Source: a bacterium
GTDB taxonomy: Bacteria > Pseudomonadota > Gammaproteobacteria > Burkholderiales > Thiobacillaceae
DNA: 64,000 nt
Direction: 5' to 3'
Assembly (NCBI GenBank): GCA_009772925.1
Contig: WOUQ01000007.1
Span: 109,720 to 173,719, forward strand
Position numbers and translations under genes: made by a program
Shown here: piece by piece, positions 51,099 through 59,699 of the stretch
Layout of the letters: every line of letters begins with the position of its first letter
How positions within the stretch are numbered: the stretch's first letter is position 1
The notes under the pieces: model-generated
What the model saw: the letters and a program-made list of their open reading frames with translations, nothing else
What the model was told of the DNA's origin: nothing
The model's database searches: none

Positions 51099-51389
51099 TC
51101 AATCTACAACTTCGACTTGCACCCATTTCATGAGAACCCCCTCATCTGTTTGAACAGGTCGAGCAACGATGAGAATGGGACCGTCGGGTTGAAGACTGAC
51201 TACCGTCTTGTTCTTGACTGCGTCTGCCCACCCGCCATGAAGACCGAGTTTCTTGTCGCACTCTGCCTGCTCGATAAGTTGGCAAACATCAGCCAAGGAA
51301 ATTTCAGTCAGCGTGATATCTGCGGTCAGTGAAGAAAGCATTCCGAGGTCGAACTGATCGGTCAGCAAATAGCGAGGCGCTTTGTTCAT
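51099..51389 (-). CDS. DUF1874-like small protein
   Basis: 96 residues: YLLTDQFDLGMLSSLTADITLTEISLADVCQLIEQAECDKKLGLHGG, then PILIVARPVQTDEGV. The alternation resembles DUF1874 (STIV B116-like) proteins, which occur on viruses and mobile elements with unknown function. It overlaps the mobI-like stop (ATGA), so the two are coupled. Confidence 0.5.
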   Translation of the reverse strand: MNKAPRYLLTDQFDLGMLSSLTADITLTEISLADVCQLIEQAECDKKLGLHGGWADAVKNKTVVSLQPDGPILIVARPVQTDEGVLMKWVQVEVVD

Positions 51390-51871
51390 TGGGCCTCCTC
51401 GGCTGTAGTCGGCTCCGTGATGCCGGTCGCAAACCGTTCCAATCGGCCCAGAGTAACAAGCATGTCAGAAATGTAATGAGCCTGACGGCGATACTGACTA
51501 GCCTCGGTCTCTACCTCCGTCACCAGATCGTCATCCCAGCCCGAAGTGTGTCGATGAAGATCACTCATGCTGTAGGAAAAAATCTGCGCATCCCGCCGCC
51601 GGCTCTTGTTTCGCTTCTGGATGTACTTCCGACGGAGTTTGCGATCCTTGTCTTTTTTGCCATACCAACTGACGGCATACCATTCAAGGGCGATTGCATT
51701 GCCGCGCTGTCGAACTCTGAACTGGAGCGTGTTCTTCTGATTCCAGTCCTTGCTCTTGTTCGCATCCATAACTTCCTGCAGGTAGCGGTTTCCGAGATCC
51801 TTGGCATTCTCGAATACCTCTTTCAGCTGCCCCTGAAGCAGCGATCTGACTTCCATAATCCAATGTTCCAT
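51386..51871 (-). CDS. mobI: MobI-like auxiliary mobilisation protein
   Basis: 161 residues from ATG 51871 (MEHWIMEVRSLLQGQLKEV); the frame is open upstream but has no features there. The core NTLQFRVRQRGNAIALEWYAVSWYGKKDK, a basic RRKYIQKRNKSRRRD stretch and SYSMSDLHRHTSGWDDDLVTEVETEASQYRRQ resemble MobI of IncA/C and SXT elements, an oriT-proximal factor needed with the MOBH relaxase. Finding both in one plasmid supports the call. In those elements oriT lies just upstream of mobI. Confidence 0.68.
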   Translation of the reverse strand: MEHWIMEVRSLLQGQLKEVFENAKDLGNRYLQEVMDANKSKDWNQKNTLQFRVRQRGNAIALEWYAVSWYGKKDKDRKLRRKYIQKRNKSRRRDAQIFSYSMSDLHRHTSGWDDDLVTEVETEASQYRRQAHYISDMLVTLGRLERFATGITEPTTAEEAQ

Positions 51872-52166
51872 ACGTAGTTCGTACCACCTCTTAAAGATCA
51901 GGATTCGCCATCTACTGAATCCTTCTGAGCAACTCTCCAACCGACTGGGCCCAACGACGAGCCGGGCTCTTCCCCACCGAGAGCGGCAACGAACACACGA
52001 CGACACTAGGGAAGAACTGGCGCAACGTCCAAATCTGAAAGGTTTCACCGCTTCTCGCCACGGCAGGGGCGAAATGTTTCATCCATAGGTCAGACGTCTA
52101 TTGATGCCCTCTGCAATAAGGATTCATGGGGTAAATCGTAAATTCGGCCAACCTCACCGTGCGGCC
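51872..52166. other. Non-coding region upstream of mobI; candidate oriT
   Basis: About 295 bases without a credible gene between the mobI-like start and the 27-bp palindrome. By analogy with IncA/C and SXT, where oriT is next to mobI, the transfer origin may be here. I see only short inverted repeats (for example TGAAA, GG, TTTCA near 52037) and cannot point to a nick site. Confidence 0.4.
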
Positions 52167-52193
52167 GAAATGCGTCCTTTTTGGTCACATTTC
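52167..52193. promoter_or_regulatory. 27-bp inverted repeat, copy 6 of 6
   Basis: GAAATGCGTC, spacer CTTTTTG, GTCACATTTC. It lies between mobI (left) and parM (right), 176 bases before the parM start. Confidence 0.7.
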
Positions 52194-52246
52194 AAACGCC
52201 ACGCCATCCGGCCTCCCCATAGCATCGGGTGCTCTGGCGGTGCACT

Positions 52247-52277
52247 CAACGTTAAAAAGGGCTGCAAATTAACGTTG
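52247..52277. repeat. 9-bp inverted repeat upstream of parM
   Basis: CAACGTTAA, 13 bases, TTAACGTTG: a perfect 9-bp inverted repeat about 93 bases before the parM ATG. It may be a ParR-binding or autoregulatory site; no clear set of tandem centromere repeats was seen. Confidence 0.5.
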
Positions 52278-52369
52278 TGTTCTTGCAGGTTTTCTGCTGC
52301 ATGCCTGCCAGAGCTCGCGGCCCAATCCCGGACGCGATGGTCGAGCAGTGCAACTGGAGACAACCTGAA

Positions 52370-53344
52370 ATGAATGTTCTCGGAATCGATATTGGCTATT
52401 CCAACCTCAAGCTGGCCTATGGGCCGCAAGGCGCCGAACCCAAAGTATTGTTGCGCCCGGCGGGCGCAGCGCCGGCAGACAGGCTGGGCGAAAAAATCGG
52501 CGGCAATGGCGAGGAAGACTTTCTGCGCGTGCTGGTAAACGGAGAGCCGTTTGTGGCAGGTCTATCCCCGGATCGTGCCGAGCTTTGGAGCCGGGAGCTT
52601 CATGAGGATTACCCGTCCACGAACTCCTACCGCGCCCTCTTCCACGCTGGCTTGCTGTTGTCCGAACTCGATCAGATTGATCTCGTCGTAACCGGCCTCC
52701 CGGTGAATCAGTACCTCAATCCCGAGTTACGGGAAAGGCTGGCCGCGCAGATGCAGGGCGAACACCAAATCACTCCGCGGAGAAAGATCACCGTGAGCAA
52801 GGTCAAAGTTGTCCCGCAACCTGTGGGCGGATTCGTTGATCACGTCTGGAGCCTTCAGGACGCGACGGAAATTGAAGACAGCCGCGTTTTGGTTGTTGAC
52901 CCTGGATTCTTCTCGGTCGACTGGGTACTGATAAGCAATGGGGAGCTACGTCGCCAGTCCTGTGGCACCAGCCTGGAGGCTTCTTCGGTAATTCTCGATG
53001 AAGCCGTTCGTCTGATCGCTGAGGACTTCGGGGGCAACGTTGGCAGAGAGCGTCTCGAACATACTCTTCGCAATGGGCATGATCAGGTACGACTCTTTGG
53101 TGAGCGCGTCGACGTGGCGCCTTACCTGAAAAAGGCTGCGGATAAGGTCGGCCCTATCGTCAGTACGCGTTTGAGAGAATCCCTACGAAAGGAAAACGCG
53201 AGTGCAGACATGGTGCTGCTGGTGGGCGGCGGCGCTGGTTTCTTCGAGTTGGCGATAAAGGATGCCTTCCCTCAGCTCAAAGTATCGACGCCAGATATGC
53301 CGGTTTTTGCCAATGTGAGAGGATTTTGGCGAATGGGGGTATGA
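52370..53344 (+). CDS. parM: Actin-like plasmid partition ATPase ParM
   Basis: 324 residues from ATG 52370. Actin-fold motifs: phosphate-1 DIGYSNLKLAYG (residues 5-15), phosphate-2 VVDPGFFSVDWVLI near 178, and the adenosine line LLVGGGAGFFELAIKDAF near 284. It resembles the ParM/StbA family that forms filaments to push plasmid copies apart. It is followed one base later by the ParR-like gene. The upstream region holds a 27-bp palindrome and a 9-bp inverted repeat. Confidence 0.9.
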   Translation: MNVLGIDIGYSNLKLAYGPQGAEPKVLLRPAGAAPADRLGEKIGGNGEEDFLRVLVNGEPFVAGLSPDRAELWSRELHEDYPSTNSYRALFHAGLLLSELDQIDLVVTGLPVNQYLNPELRERLAAQMQGEHQITPRRKITVSKVKVVPQPVGGFVDHVWSLQDATEIEDSRVLVVDPGFFSVDWVLISNGELRRQSCGTSLEASSVILDEAVRLIAEDFGGNVGRERLEHTLRNGHDQVRLFGERVDVAPYLKKAADKVGPIVSTRLRESLRKENASADMVLLVGGGAGFFELAIKDAFPQLKVSTPDMPVFANVRGFWRMGV

Positions 53345-53345
53345 A

Positions 53346-53600
53346 ATGTCTTCAATCAGGATCGTTGTGAAGATCCCGCTGGGCACTTACCCGGAGTTGG
53401 TTGCCGATCTCAATCAAGTCGCTCCGCGAGAGCGTGCGGAGCGGCTTCGATTGCTGGCAATGATTGGACTGCGGGACTTGCGTCAAACCGGGCTGAGGAG
53501 TCAGGAGCAATTCCAGCCATTACATGCCACTAATGAAAAACCGTCCGATCAAAAGACCCCTGCATGCAGTCTCATTAAAAGACTGACACAAAGTCTATGA
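53346..53600 (+). CDS. parR: ParR-like partition adaptor
   Basis: 84 residues: SSIRIVVKIPLGTYPELVADLNQVAPRERAERLRLLAMIGL, then a polar tail. The beta strand followed by two helices fits a ribbon-helix-helix DNA-binding fold, as in ParR/StbB. Its place immediately after parM supports the adaptor role; the sequence match itself is weak. It ends within the last bases of the convergent mcrC-like gene. Confidence 0.68.
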   Translation: MSSIRIVVKIPLGTYPELVADLNQVAPRERAERLRLLAMIGLRDLRQTGLRSQEQFQPLHATNEKPSDQKTPACSLIKRLTQSL

Positions 53601-54728
53601 CCCGCTGTGGTGCGTAAGGTCAAAGAACCGTAACAACTGCGAGCGAATGTCGGCTGAAGTACCAGTCAGGTCCACGGTGGCGAACCGGATGTGGTGCCCT
53701 TGAATTATGACTGACTCATCGACCGTCTCGCCGATCGCTGGATGGAGTAACAATCCACTGGCGCAATCGGCAAGCGCATCGCCACGCCCGACCTGGGATC
53801 TCAGGTAGGCATATATCTGGTACAGGTAACCGCTGCGTAGGGTTTCCTCGCGGTACCAACCACTTGTCAGAATCGAAGTGAATTTGGTGTCGATGACGAT
53901 CCTCCGCCCGGTTGACAGGTGGTCGAGCACGACATCGGTTCGCATCGTCGGCAGAATCTTTTCTATCCCAGTCGACTTCTGCTCAATCTGCCAGCTCATT
54001 GTCCCGCCGCACAGCACCCGCCATCCTTGCAGGCTCAACACCACATCGTAAAAACCGCCCACTGCCCGCTCAAACAGTCGTCGCACCCAGGTTGCCTCAC
54101 GATCCGGCAAAGAGAGCACATTTGCGCCGGATGCCTCTGTTGGCAGTGCCAGATCGAAAGCCAGCTTCGCGGCTGCCACCATGAACCGGTCGTCTGAATC
54201 GTTACGGCCAAAACGGTCTGTACTCATTTGAGCACGCGTCGGTGCCTCGCCGGATACACCCATCGCCTTCATTCCACTCGCAAGTGCACGGCACCTATGC
54301 GCAATGTCTTTCCTCCGTACGACCCTGGAAACGGATTCCAGGGCTGCACGAACAAAGCGATTACGTGGCGTGTCGGTGGTGAATTCCTCAAACCGGCACG
54401 CCACCAAGCCCCGATCCAGCAATTGATGACGTTCCGTGGTCAATACATCGATCCGGCCACGCACACGATTGATCACTTGGTCACGAGATTGATAGCCAAG
54501 ACTCAGGCGACGACGCTGTCGCACCTCAACTGCACGGGCAAGAATCTCAGCGACCAGGTCTGGCAGATCGTCCGGGTTGTCTTCCAGGCCGACATTTCCG
54601 ATGCCACGTGTGCGAAACAGGTCCGAGGCATAGAGCATCAGCAGCCAGAGGTTGCGCACCGGAATGCGCCCGATGAACCCCTCAGTGCTGGCGGATTCGG
54701 TCGCTACCTGTACTGCAACGGCACTCAT
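53595..54728 (-). CDS. mcrC: McrC-like restriction endonuclease subunit
   Basis: 377 residues from ATG 54728, overlapping the mcrB stop (TGATG). The N-terminal IPVRNLWLLMLYASDLF and the RNRFVRAALE line are McrC marks; the nuclease site is MRTDVVLDHLSTGRRIVIDTKF near residues 265-285, with YLYQIYAYLRSQ after it (D...D-x-K plus QxxxY). McrC cuts DNA under control of the McrB motor. It ends the BREX-like/McrBC row and runs into the ParR-like gene from the other side. Confidence 0.88.
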   Translation of the reverse strand: MSAVAVQVATESASTEGFIGRIPVRNLWLLMLYASDLFRTRGIGNVGLEDNPDDLPDLVAEILARAVEVRQRRRLSLGYQSRDQVINRVRGRIDVLTTERHQLLDRGLVACRFEEFTTDTPRNRFVRAALESVSRVVRRKDIAHRCRALASGMKAMGVSGEAPTRAQMSTDRFGRNDSDDRFMVAAAKLAFDLALPTEASGANVLSLPDREATWVRRLFERAVGGFYDVVLSLQGWRVLCGGTMSWQIEQKSTGIEKILPTMRTDVVLDHLSTGRRIVIDTKFTSILTSGWYREETLRSGYLYQIYAYLRSQVGRGDALADCASGLLLHPAIGETVDESVIIQGHHIRFATVDLTGTSADIRSQLLRFFDLTHHSGS

Positions 54729-56950
54729 CACCAACCTTGAGTCAGTCGTTCAAGTGCCTTCTGTGCTTCATCGGGCGCGTCGAACCAATATTCCTCCAGC
54801 AGTGGACCAATTTCAGTCTCTACGACCTGCCGGAACCATTTCTTCGTGTCTCCGGCCTCCAGTCGATGCGCGGGTGTCACATAGCTGTGGCCAATCCTGA
54901 ACTGCTTCCCTAGACGGGAATCCACCTCAATCTGGTCATTCAATTGGGCGACTCGGCGCTCGATATCTGCCACCAGCGCCGAATCGACCGCGCACTCCTT
55001 CGCCACCCAGTCTCGCCAAACAGAACCTAACCTCGGCTCCAGTCCAACGAAGGCAAAGCGGCGGCGTAGAGCCAGGTCAACCAGCGCAAGCGATCGGTCG
55101 GCGATGTTCATGGTGCCGACGACATAGAGATTCTCTGGAATGTGGACGGGACGCCTTTTGCCGTCTGCATCCGGATAGCATAGCTCTAGCGCTTCGTTAG
55201 GTGTTCGTTTGCCGGCCTCCAACAGCGTCAATAACTCCCCAAAGATCTGAGCGGGATTTCCGCGGTTGATCTCCTCGATCACCACGACAAACTTCGATGA
55301 AGGGTTCTTCGATGCGGCTTTGATGGCTTCCATAAAAACGCCGTCAGCCAGCGACAATTTGCCTTCACCAGTCGGGCGCCAACCTCGAACAAAGTCCTCG
55401 TAGGACAAGTTGGGGTGGAACTGGACTGCACGGACCTTGCTGTCGTCTTTCTGCCCCATAAGCGCGAACGCGAGCCGCTTGGCCAACCAGGTCTTTCCCG
55501 TCCCCGGAGGTCCCTGAAGAATGAGGTTCTTCTTGCTACGAAGACGATCGAGCAAGCGGTCAATTTCGGCCCGCTCAAGGAAACATCCATCCTTGAGAAT
55601 GTCTTCGACCGAGTACGGAACAATAGGCGCCGCCACTTGAAAGGCTTCGCGAACCTCACCTTCGGTCGCCTGATCTTCTGCTGCGCTATCACCAACATTG
55701 CCGACCGGAACAGGCTCGTCGACCGGGTCTTTGTACATCCATGACGCGAGAGACAGATCCGGAAAGCTGTGAACCGGATAGCCATCTTCACCGAAGCGCG
55801 AACGCAAATCGTCTAGCAGTTTCAGATAACTTCGCGCATCACAGGGACCTTGCTGACCACTGATAGCGACATTCAGGCCGAGCCGCTTGTTGATGTAATG
55901 GCGCGACTGGCTATCAAGGGTCAGAAACTCCCACGGATGTGTCCAGTAGAGACCTGTCGATAGATTCCAGGCAACCCCCCATACTTGGGTTGCCTCGTCA
56001 TAAGTCTGGACGAAGGTGTCCCGAGTGTCCGCCTGGTCGTCATCGCCCATCCTGCTCGCGGCAACGAATACCTTCCATAACGCATCGATGTCGCCTGCTC
56101 CTCGCTTGTCGGCATAAGCGAAAAACCAGGAGCGTTGGTTGTTGAGAACTGGGATGCCTTCGAAAGAGGATGGTACCGGTACAGTCACCCCCAGCAACTT
56201 GGCAAGTTCACTCGCGATAGTTTTGCGGTTGGCATCGGTCATTGACCGGTTAAACGTCCCTATCGCGGTGAACGGGCAAATATCCCGCAGCGGACCACTG
56301 GATCCATCTGGAAACTTGTCCTGCAGGTAGCTTAGCCCTGGCACGCGCGACGCAATCTCGTGGATACCTTCGATGAGTTTGGTTCGGTCATCTGCGTAGG
56401 TCAGCAGTTTTTCAGCCACTGCCTCATAGAAATCCGTCCACTGGAAGCGTTGCTTATCTGGCGAATTCGTACCATAACGCTCTCGCCAGAAGGGCTCGTT
56501 GCGAAAACGATCCACATCCTGCTGCTTGCCTTCGAACGCGAACGCAATCAGAGCATCGTTCATCCATTCGCCAGGCAGCACACGCCAAATCGTTGCCCGG
56601 TGAGTGTAGAAGTACCACTCTCGTACCGGTTCGACCTTGGCCCAGTCCACCTTTACACGCTTTCCGTCGTTCAGGTTCTCTGTGATCGTGCCGATCGCCT
56701 TGATGCCAAGGACCGAGACTGCTCTACCTCGGCTATCGAAGGGCAGACCGTGCTTGCGTGTGTACGACGATTTGATGGCGATCCGCTCTCCAGGTCGCAT
56801 GGAACGCACCATGTCGAGGAGCTTGTCGTCGTAGCCGTTCTCCCAAATCCCCTCTGCAAGAAATCGCGGCATCTGGTCATCGGTACCGCCGTAGCTCGCG
56901 CCGACGAACCAGTTTGCTTGCGCACCTGTGCTGTCAATTTTTGTATTCAT
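54728..56950 (-). CDS. mcrB: McrB-like GTPase with EVE-like N-terminus
   Basis: 740 residues from ATG 56950, six bases after GAGGA. The N-terminal part (about 10-120, ANWFVGASYGGTDDQMPRFL, KSSYTRKHGLPFD, GTITENLNDGKRVKVDW) looks like an EVE/PUA-type modified-base reader. The AAA+ part has Walker A GPPGTGKTW near 478, VIEEINRGNPAQIFGELLTLLE near 561, and VGTMNIADRSLALVDLALRRRF near 615. It is nine bases after the brxA-position gene. With McrC it would cut DNA carrying a modified base. Confidence 0.85.
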   Translation of the reverse strand: MNTKIDSTGAQANWFVGASYGGTDDQMPRFLAEGIWENGYDDKLLDMVRSMRPGERIAIKSSYTRKHGLPFDSRGRAVSVLGIKAIGTITENLNDGKRVKVDWAKVEPVREWYFYTHRATIWRVLPGEWMNDALIAFAFEGKQQDVDRFRNEPFWRERYGTNSPDKQRFQWTDFYEAVAEKLLTYADDRTKLIEGIHEIASRVPGLSYLQDKFPDGSSGPLRDICPFTAIGTFNRSMTDANRKTIASELAKLLGVTVPVPSSFEGIPVLNNQRSWFFAYADKRGAGDIDALWKVFVAASRMGDDDQADTRDTFVQTYDEATQVWGVAWNLSTGLYWTHPWEFLTLDSQSRHYINKRLGLNVAISGQQGPCDARSYLKLLDDLRSRFGEDGYPVHSFPDLSLASWMYKDPVDEPVPVGNVGDSAAEDQATEGEVREAFQVAAPIVPYSVEDILKDGCFLERAEIDRLLDRLRSKKNLILQGPPGTGKTWLAKRLAFALMGQKDDSKVRAVQFHPNLSYEDFVRGWRPTGEGKLSLADGVFMEAIKAASKNPSSKFVVVIEEINRGNPAQIFGELLTLLEAGKRTPNEALELCYPDADGKRRPVHIPENLYVVGTMNIADRSLALVDLALRRRFAFVGLEPRLGSVWRDWVAKECAVDSALVADIERRVAQLNDQIEVDSRLGKQFRIGHSYVTPAHRLEAGDTKKWFRQVVETEIGPLLEEYWFDAPDEAQKALERLTQGW

Positions 56951-56958
56951 GTCTGTCC

Positions 56959-57681
56959 TCAAAGGGTGGCACGCAGCGCAACGAACTGGTTACTCGGCCC
57001 TTCCGACCGGAGGCATAGGTTCTGGCTGTTCGATACCACATAGGTTAGCGGTCGGGACAGGGTGAACGGGAAGAGCACGGGCAGCGACTGCAGGCTGGTG
57101 ACGGGGATAGGTTTTCCCGCGTAGCGCACAGCGGCTTCGATCAGCCAAACCGTCAGTTCGTCACTGTCTACGGTCATAGGCGCCAGACGAATGACTCGCC
57201 TGCCTTTCTCAACACGCTCGACTGTGCCCCAGCTTGCTTGACTCTGGATAACCATATTGGTCATGCGCCGGGTACCCTCGCGCTCACCGTAGGTTTCACA
57301 CATGCGTCGATGTATTTCTGCAGCTGCACAATCCCCCTGTATTGCAGACAGACGGCCGATCAATTCCGCCACCTTGCCAAAAAACGGATAAGTTGCAGCA
57401 GCCATTCCCCAACACAATGCTGCGACCGGAACATCAGGTTGCGCCTTATATAGGTTGATTCCCTGCTCAGCAAAGGCAGACAATTCTGCGCGCGGTTCTA
57501 GCCACAGCCGATTCAGGACGGTTCTTGTTTTTTTTCTGGCCTCAACGCCAAGCTCGGCTGTATCGAGCAGTTCATTCAGATCATCTAGCCCAGCCGTTCC
57601 CGCACGAACTCTCAGTGCCGCAGCTGCCCAATCAAGCTGAATGAACCGATCAAACCCAATTTTAGGAGATGATGTCTTCAT
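56959..57681 (-). CDS. BrxA-position protein in BREX-like operon (possible DUF1819)
   Basis: 240 residues, ATGA overlap with pglZ. It is helical: TRTVLNRLWLEPRAELSAF, ALCWGMAAATYPFFGKVAELIGRL, then a C-terminal TRRMTNMVIQSQASWGTVERVEKGRR winged-helix-like end. That layout (mid-domain helices, then a TRR...WG line) recalls BrxA/DUF1819, which in type 3 BREX is the last gene after pglZ, exactly this position. The sequence match was judged by eye only, and a different family is possible. Confidence 0.42.
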   Translation of the reverse strand: MKTSSPKIGFDRFIQLDWAAAALRVRAGTAGLDDLNELLDTAELGVEARKKTRTVLNRLWLEPRAELSAFAEQGINLYKAQPDVPVAALCWGMAAATYPFFGKVAELIGRLSAIQGDCAAAEIHRRMCETYGEREGTRRMTNMVIQSQASWGTVERVEKGRRVIRLAPMTVDSDELTVWLIEAAVRYAGKPIPVTSLQSLPVLFPFTLSRPLTYVVSNSQNLCLRSEGPSNQFVALRATL

Positions 57682-59699
57682 TCTTTACCAATCACATAAT
57701 TAACCTTCACAAACGGGACGATCAGCTCTTCCACCGAGATACCACCGTGCACAACCACCTGCTCACCGTCGGTAACAAAAGCCGTTCTTCCGCCTGCGAA
57801 TAACGGTATGAAGTTTGCCGGTAGCCCCGAAATATGCAACTTCACCGTATTTGGGTAGGCAACTACAGAATCGGCCAATAAGTGTTCGCTGGGATACACC
57901 CGCACCCGCTCACCGCGAGTCAGGGGGATGTCCCCCTGGGTTGGCCGCCCTACCCCTATCGCATCCACATTGCCGTGGTCTGCTGTCAGATAGATATGAA
58001 ATCCTCTATCAAGGAGGATGGAAAACAAACGATCAACAAAGCCGGTTTTCAACCAGTTCGCAATCCATAGTGCAACATCCTGCTTCGATCGCTCTTTGTG
58101 CAGGCGATCATCAACCTCATCAATCACAAGGCCAAGAATTTTTGGTCGACGATCATCGAGATCAGTTGCCAACGCGTCCAATTGCTCAATCTGGCGCAGC
58201 GAACGTTGATACATGATCTCGTTCGACCTTAATCCCTGCTCCTGCCAATACCCCTTCCACAAGGACTCTTCCTTGTTGGTATGCCCGATGGAGTCTTCGA
58301 ATTCACGGGGCTTCCGTCCAGAAAACACTGCCTGACGGGAAACCGAAGTCACCGTGGGCAGCCACGCAAAGGATGTACCCTCATCAAAGGCAAAGCGCTT
58401 GGTGCTCTCGATCAACCGCTCGCGAATCTGCACCCACTGATCAATGGACAACCCGTCGAAAACCAATAGAGCGATCTTGTCGGCGCCAATCGCTTTCCGT
58501 CGTGAGCTCAAGTAATCCGGAATCCGATGCACCATCACCGGGCCATTGTGAAATGAGAGTGTACTCAGGTCCGCATAGTGCTTGGCTGCAACCCACGCCT
58601 GTAGGTTTAGGTCAGATTGTGCCTGCAACGCCTTAGTGAGCCCATGAACTTCAGCTATTATTTCGCCGGTACTGGTGTTGCCCAGGTCATGGACGCGCGC
58701 CAGAACCTCACCATACTGCTTGGCAAACTCACTCCACTCCTTATGCGTGGAGGCGGAAGTCGGAGTTACCTCAATCAGCTTCGCAATTCCCTTCTTGACC
58801 AGAGAAGTGCGCGCTGCCGGATCTTGAACGATTCCGGCCTTAATCCAGCTTGGAGCACCTGCCGGTACCAGATGAACGGCTAGCGGGTGTAACGATCCAT
58901 TCAAGAACATTGAATCGACCAAAACTTGCACATCAGTATGATCGAAAGGAATGCGGACTTTTTCCACATAATCTGGTGGAGTTGGTTCAGCAACACGTGC
59001 CCCATCCATCCCCAAATCCGCAAGATAATGTTGCCAGGCATCCTGCACCACACGCAGCAAGGCGCTCTTCGAGGCAAGCCAAGTGGCGACAGGTTGGCCA
59101 ACAAACAAGCCTTTACCTTGGATGATGCCTGCCGCGTGCTCAGCGAATACGGATGGAAGCGATCGATTGGCAAAGTGCATGCGAAGCACTTCCCGCCAGA
59201 AATCGACATCGGTGCGAATGCTCGATCGCGGCGAGAGTTGATAGACACGCTCCAAGATAAAGTCCTTGGATTCGTTTTCGCCGCGCACGCCCTGCAATTC
59301 GGTGTCGTGAGCGTCCAACAGAGCGGCCAGATGTTCTGGCTCTACCTGTTTGACGACGTTGTAGGCCAGGCGGGGGAACAGCTGGGCCAGACTCAGGCTG
59401 ACCACACGACCGTAGTGCCCAATGTCCCAGGGCAGTTCACTGGCATCCGATCCTCGCCAGTGGACCACCAGAGAGGGCGTTGGGCCAGACTCTCCTCGAT
59501 CCCAGGCAACGCGATAACGCTCCTCAAACTCTGTACGAAACACAAAAGGGTCTTCGTACAGCATCAATTCGAAGCCACGGCTACGCAGTTCCGCCAGCAG
59601 CTTTTCATCCAGCAAAACATCATCCGGATCGCAAGCAACCCAGAGCCGATCCAGGTCAGCGGTGAAACGGCTGAGAATTCGTTCGATCCACTGACTCAT
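57678..59699 (-). CDS. pglZ: BREX-3-like phosphatase PglZ
   Basis: 673 residues, ATGA overlap with the helicase gene. The N-terminus (RLWVACDPDDVLLDEKLLAEL, then FELMLYEDPFVFRTEFEERYR) is the BREX-3 PglZ type. The alkaline-phosphatase-like core has LLVFDGLSIDQWVQI near residue 415, LGLVIDEVDDRLH, and YLTADHGNVDAIG near 575 (metal ligands), then VHGGISVEELIVPFV. PglZ is the hallmark of BREX phage-exclusion systems. Confidence 0.88.
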   Translation of the reverse strand: MSQWIERILSRFTADLDRLWVACDPDDVLLDEKLLAELRSRGFELMLYEDPFVFRTEFEERYRVAWDRGESGPTPSLVVHWRGSDASELPWDIGHYGRVVSLSLAQLFPRLAYNVVKQVEPEHLAALLDAHDTELQGVRGENESKDFILERVYQLSPRSSIRTDVDFWREVLRMHFANRSLPSVFAEHAAGIIQGKGLFVGQPVATWLASKSALLRVVQDAWQHYLADLGMDGARVAEPTPPDYVEKVRIPFDHTDVQVLVDSMFLNGSLHPLAVHLVPAGAPSWIKAGIVQDPAARTSLVKKGIAKLIEVTPTSASTHKEWSEFAKQYGEVLARVHDLGNTSTGEIIAEVHGLTKALQAQSDLNLQAWVAAKHYADLSTLSFHNGPVMVHRIPDYLSSRRKAIGADKIALLVFDGLSIDQWVQIRERLIESTKRFAFDEGTSFAWLPTVTSVSRQAVFSGRKPREFEDSIGHTNKEESLWKGYWQEQGLRSNEIMYQRSLRQIEQLDALATDLDDRRPKILGLVIDEVDDRLHKERSKQDVALWIANWLKTGFVDRLFSILLDRGFHIYLTADHGNVDAIGVGRPTQGDIPLTRGERVRVYPSEHLLADSVVAYPNTVKLHISGLPANFIPLFAGGRTAFVTDGEQVVVHGGISVEELIVPFVKVNYVIGKE

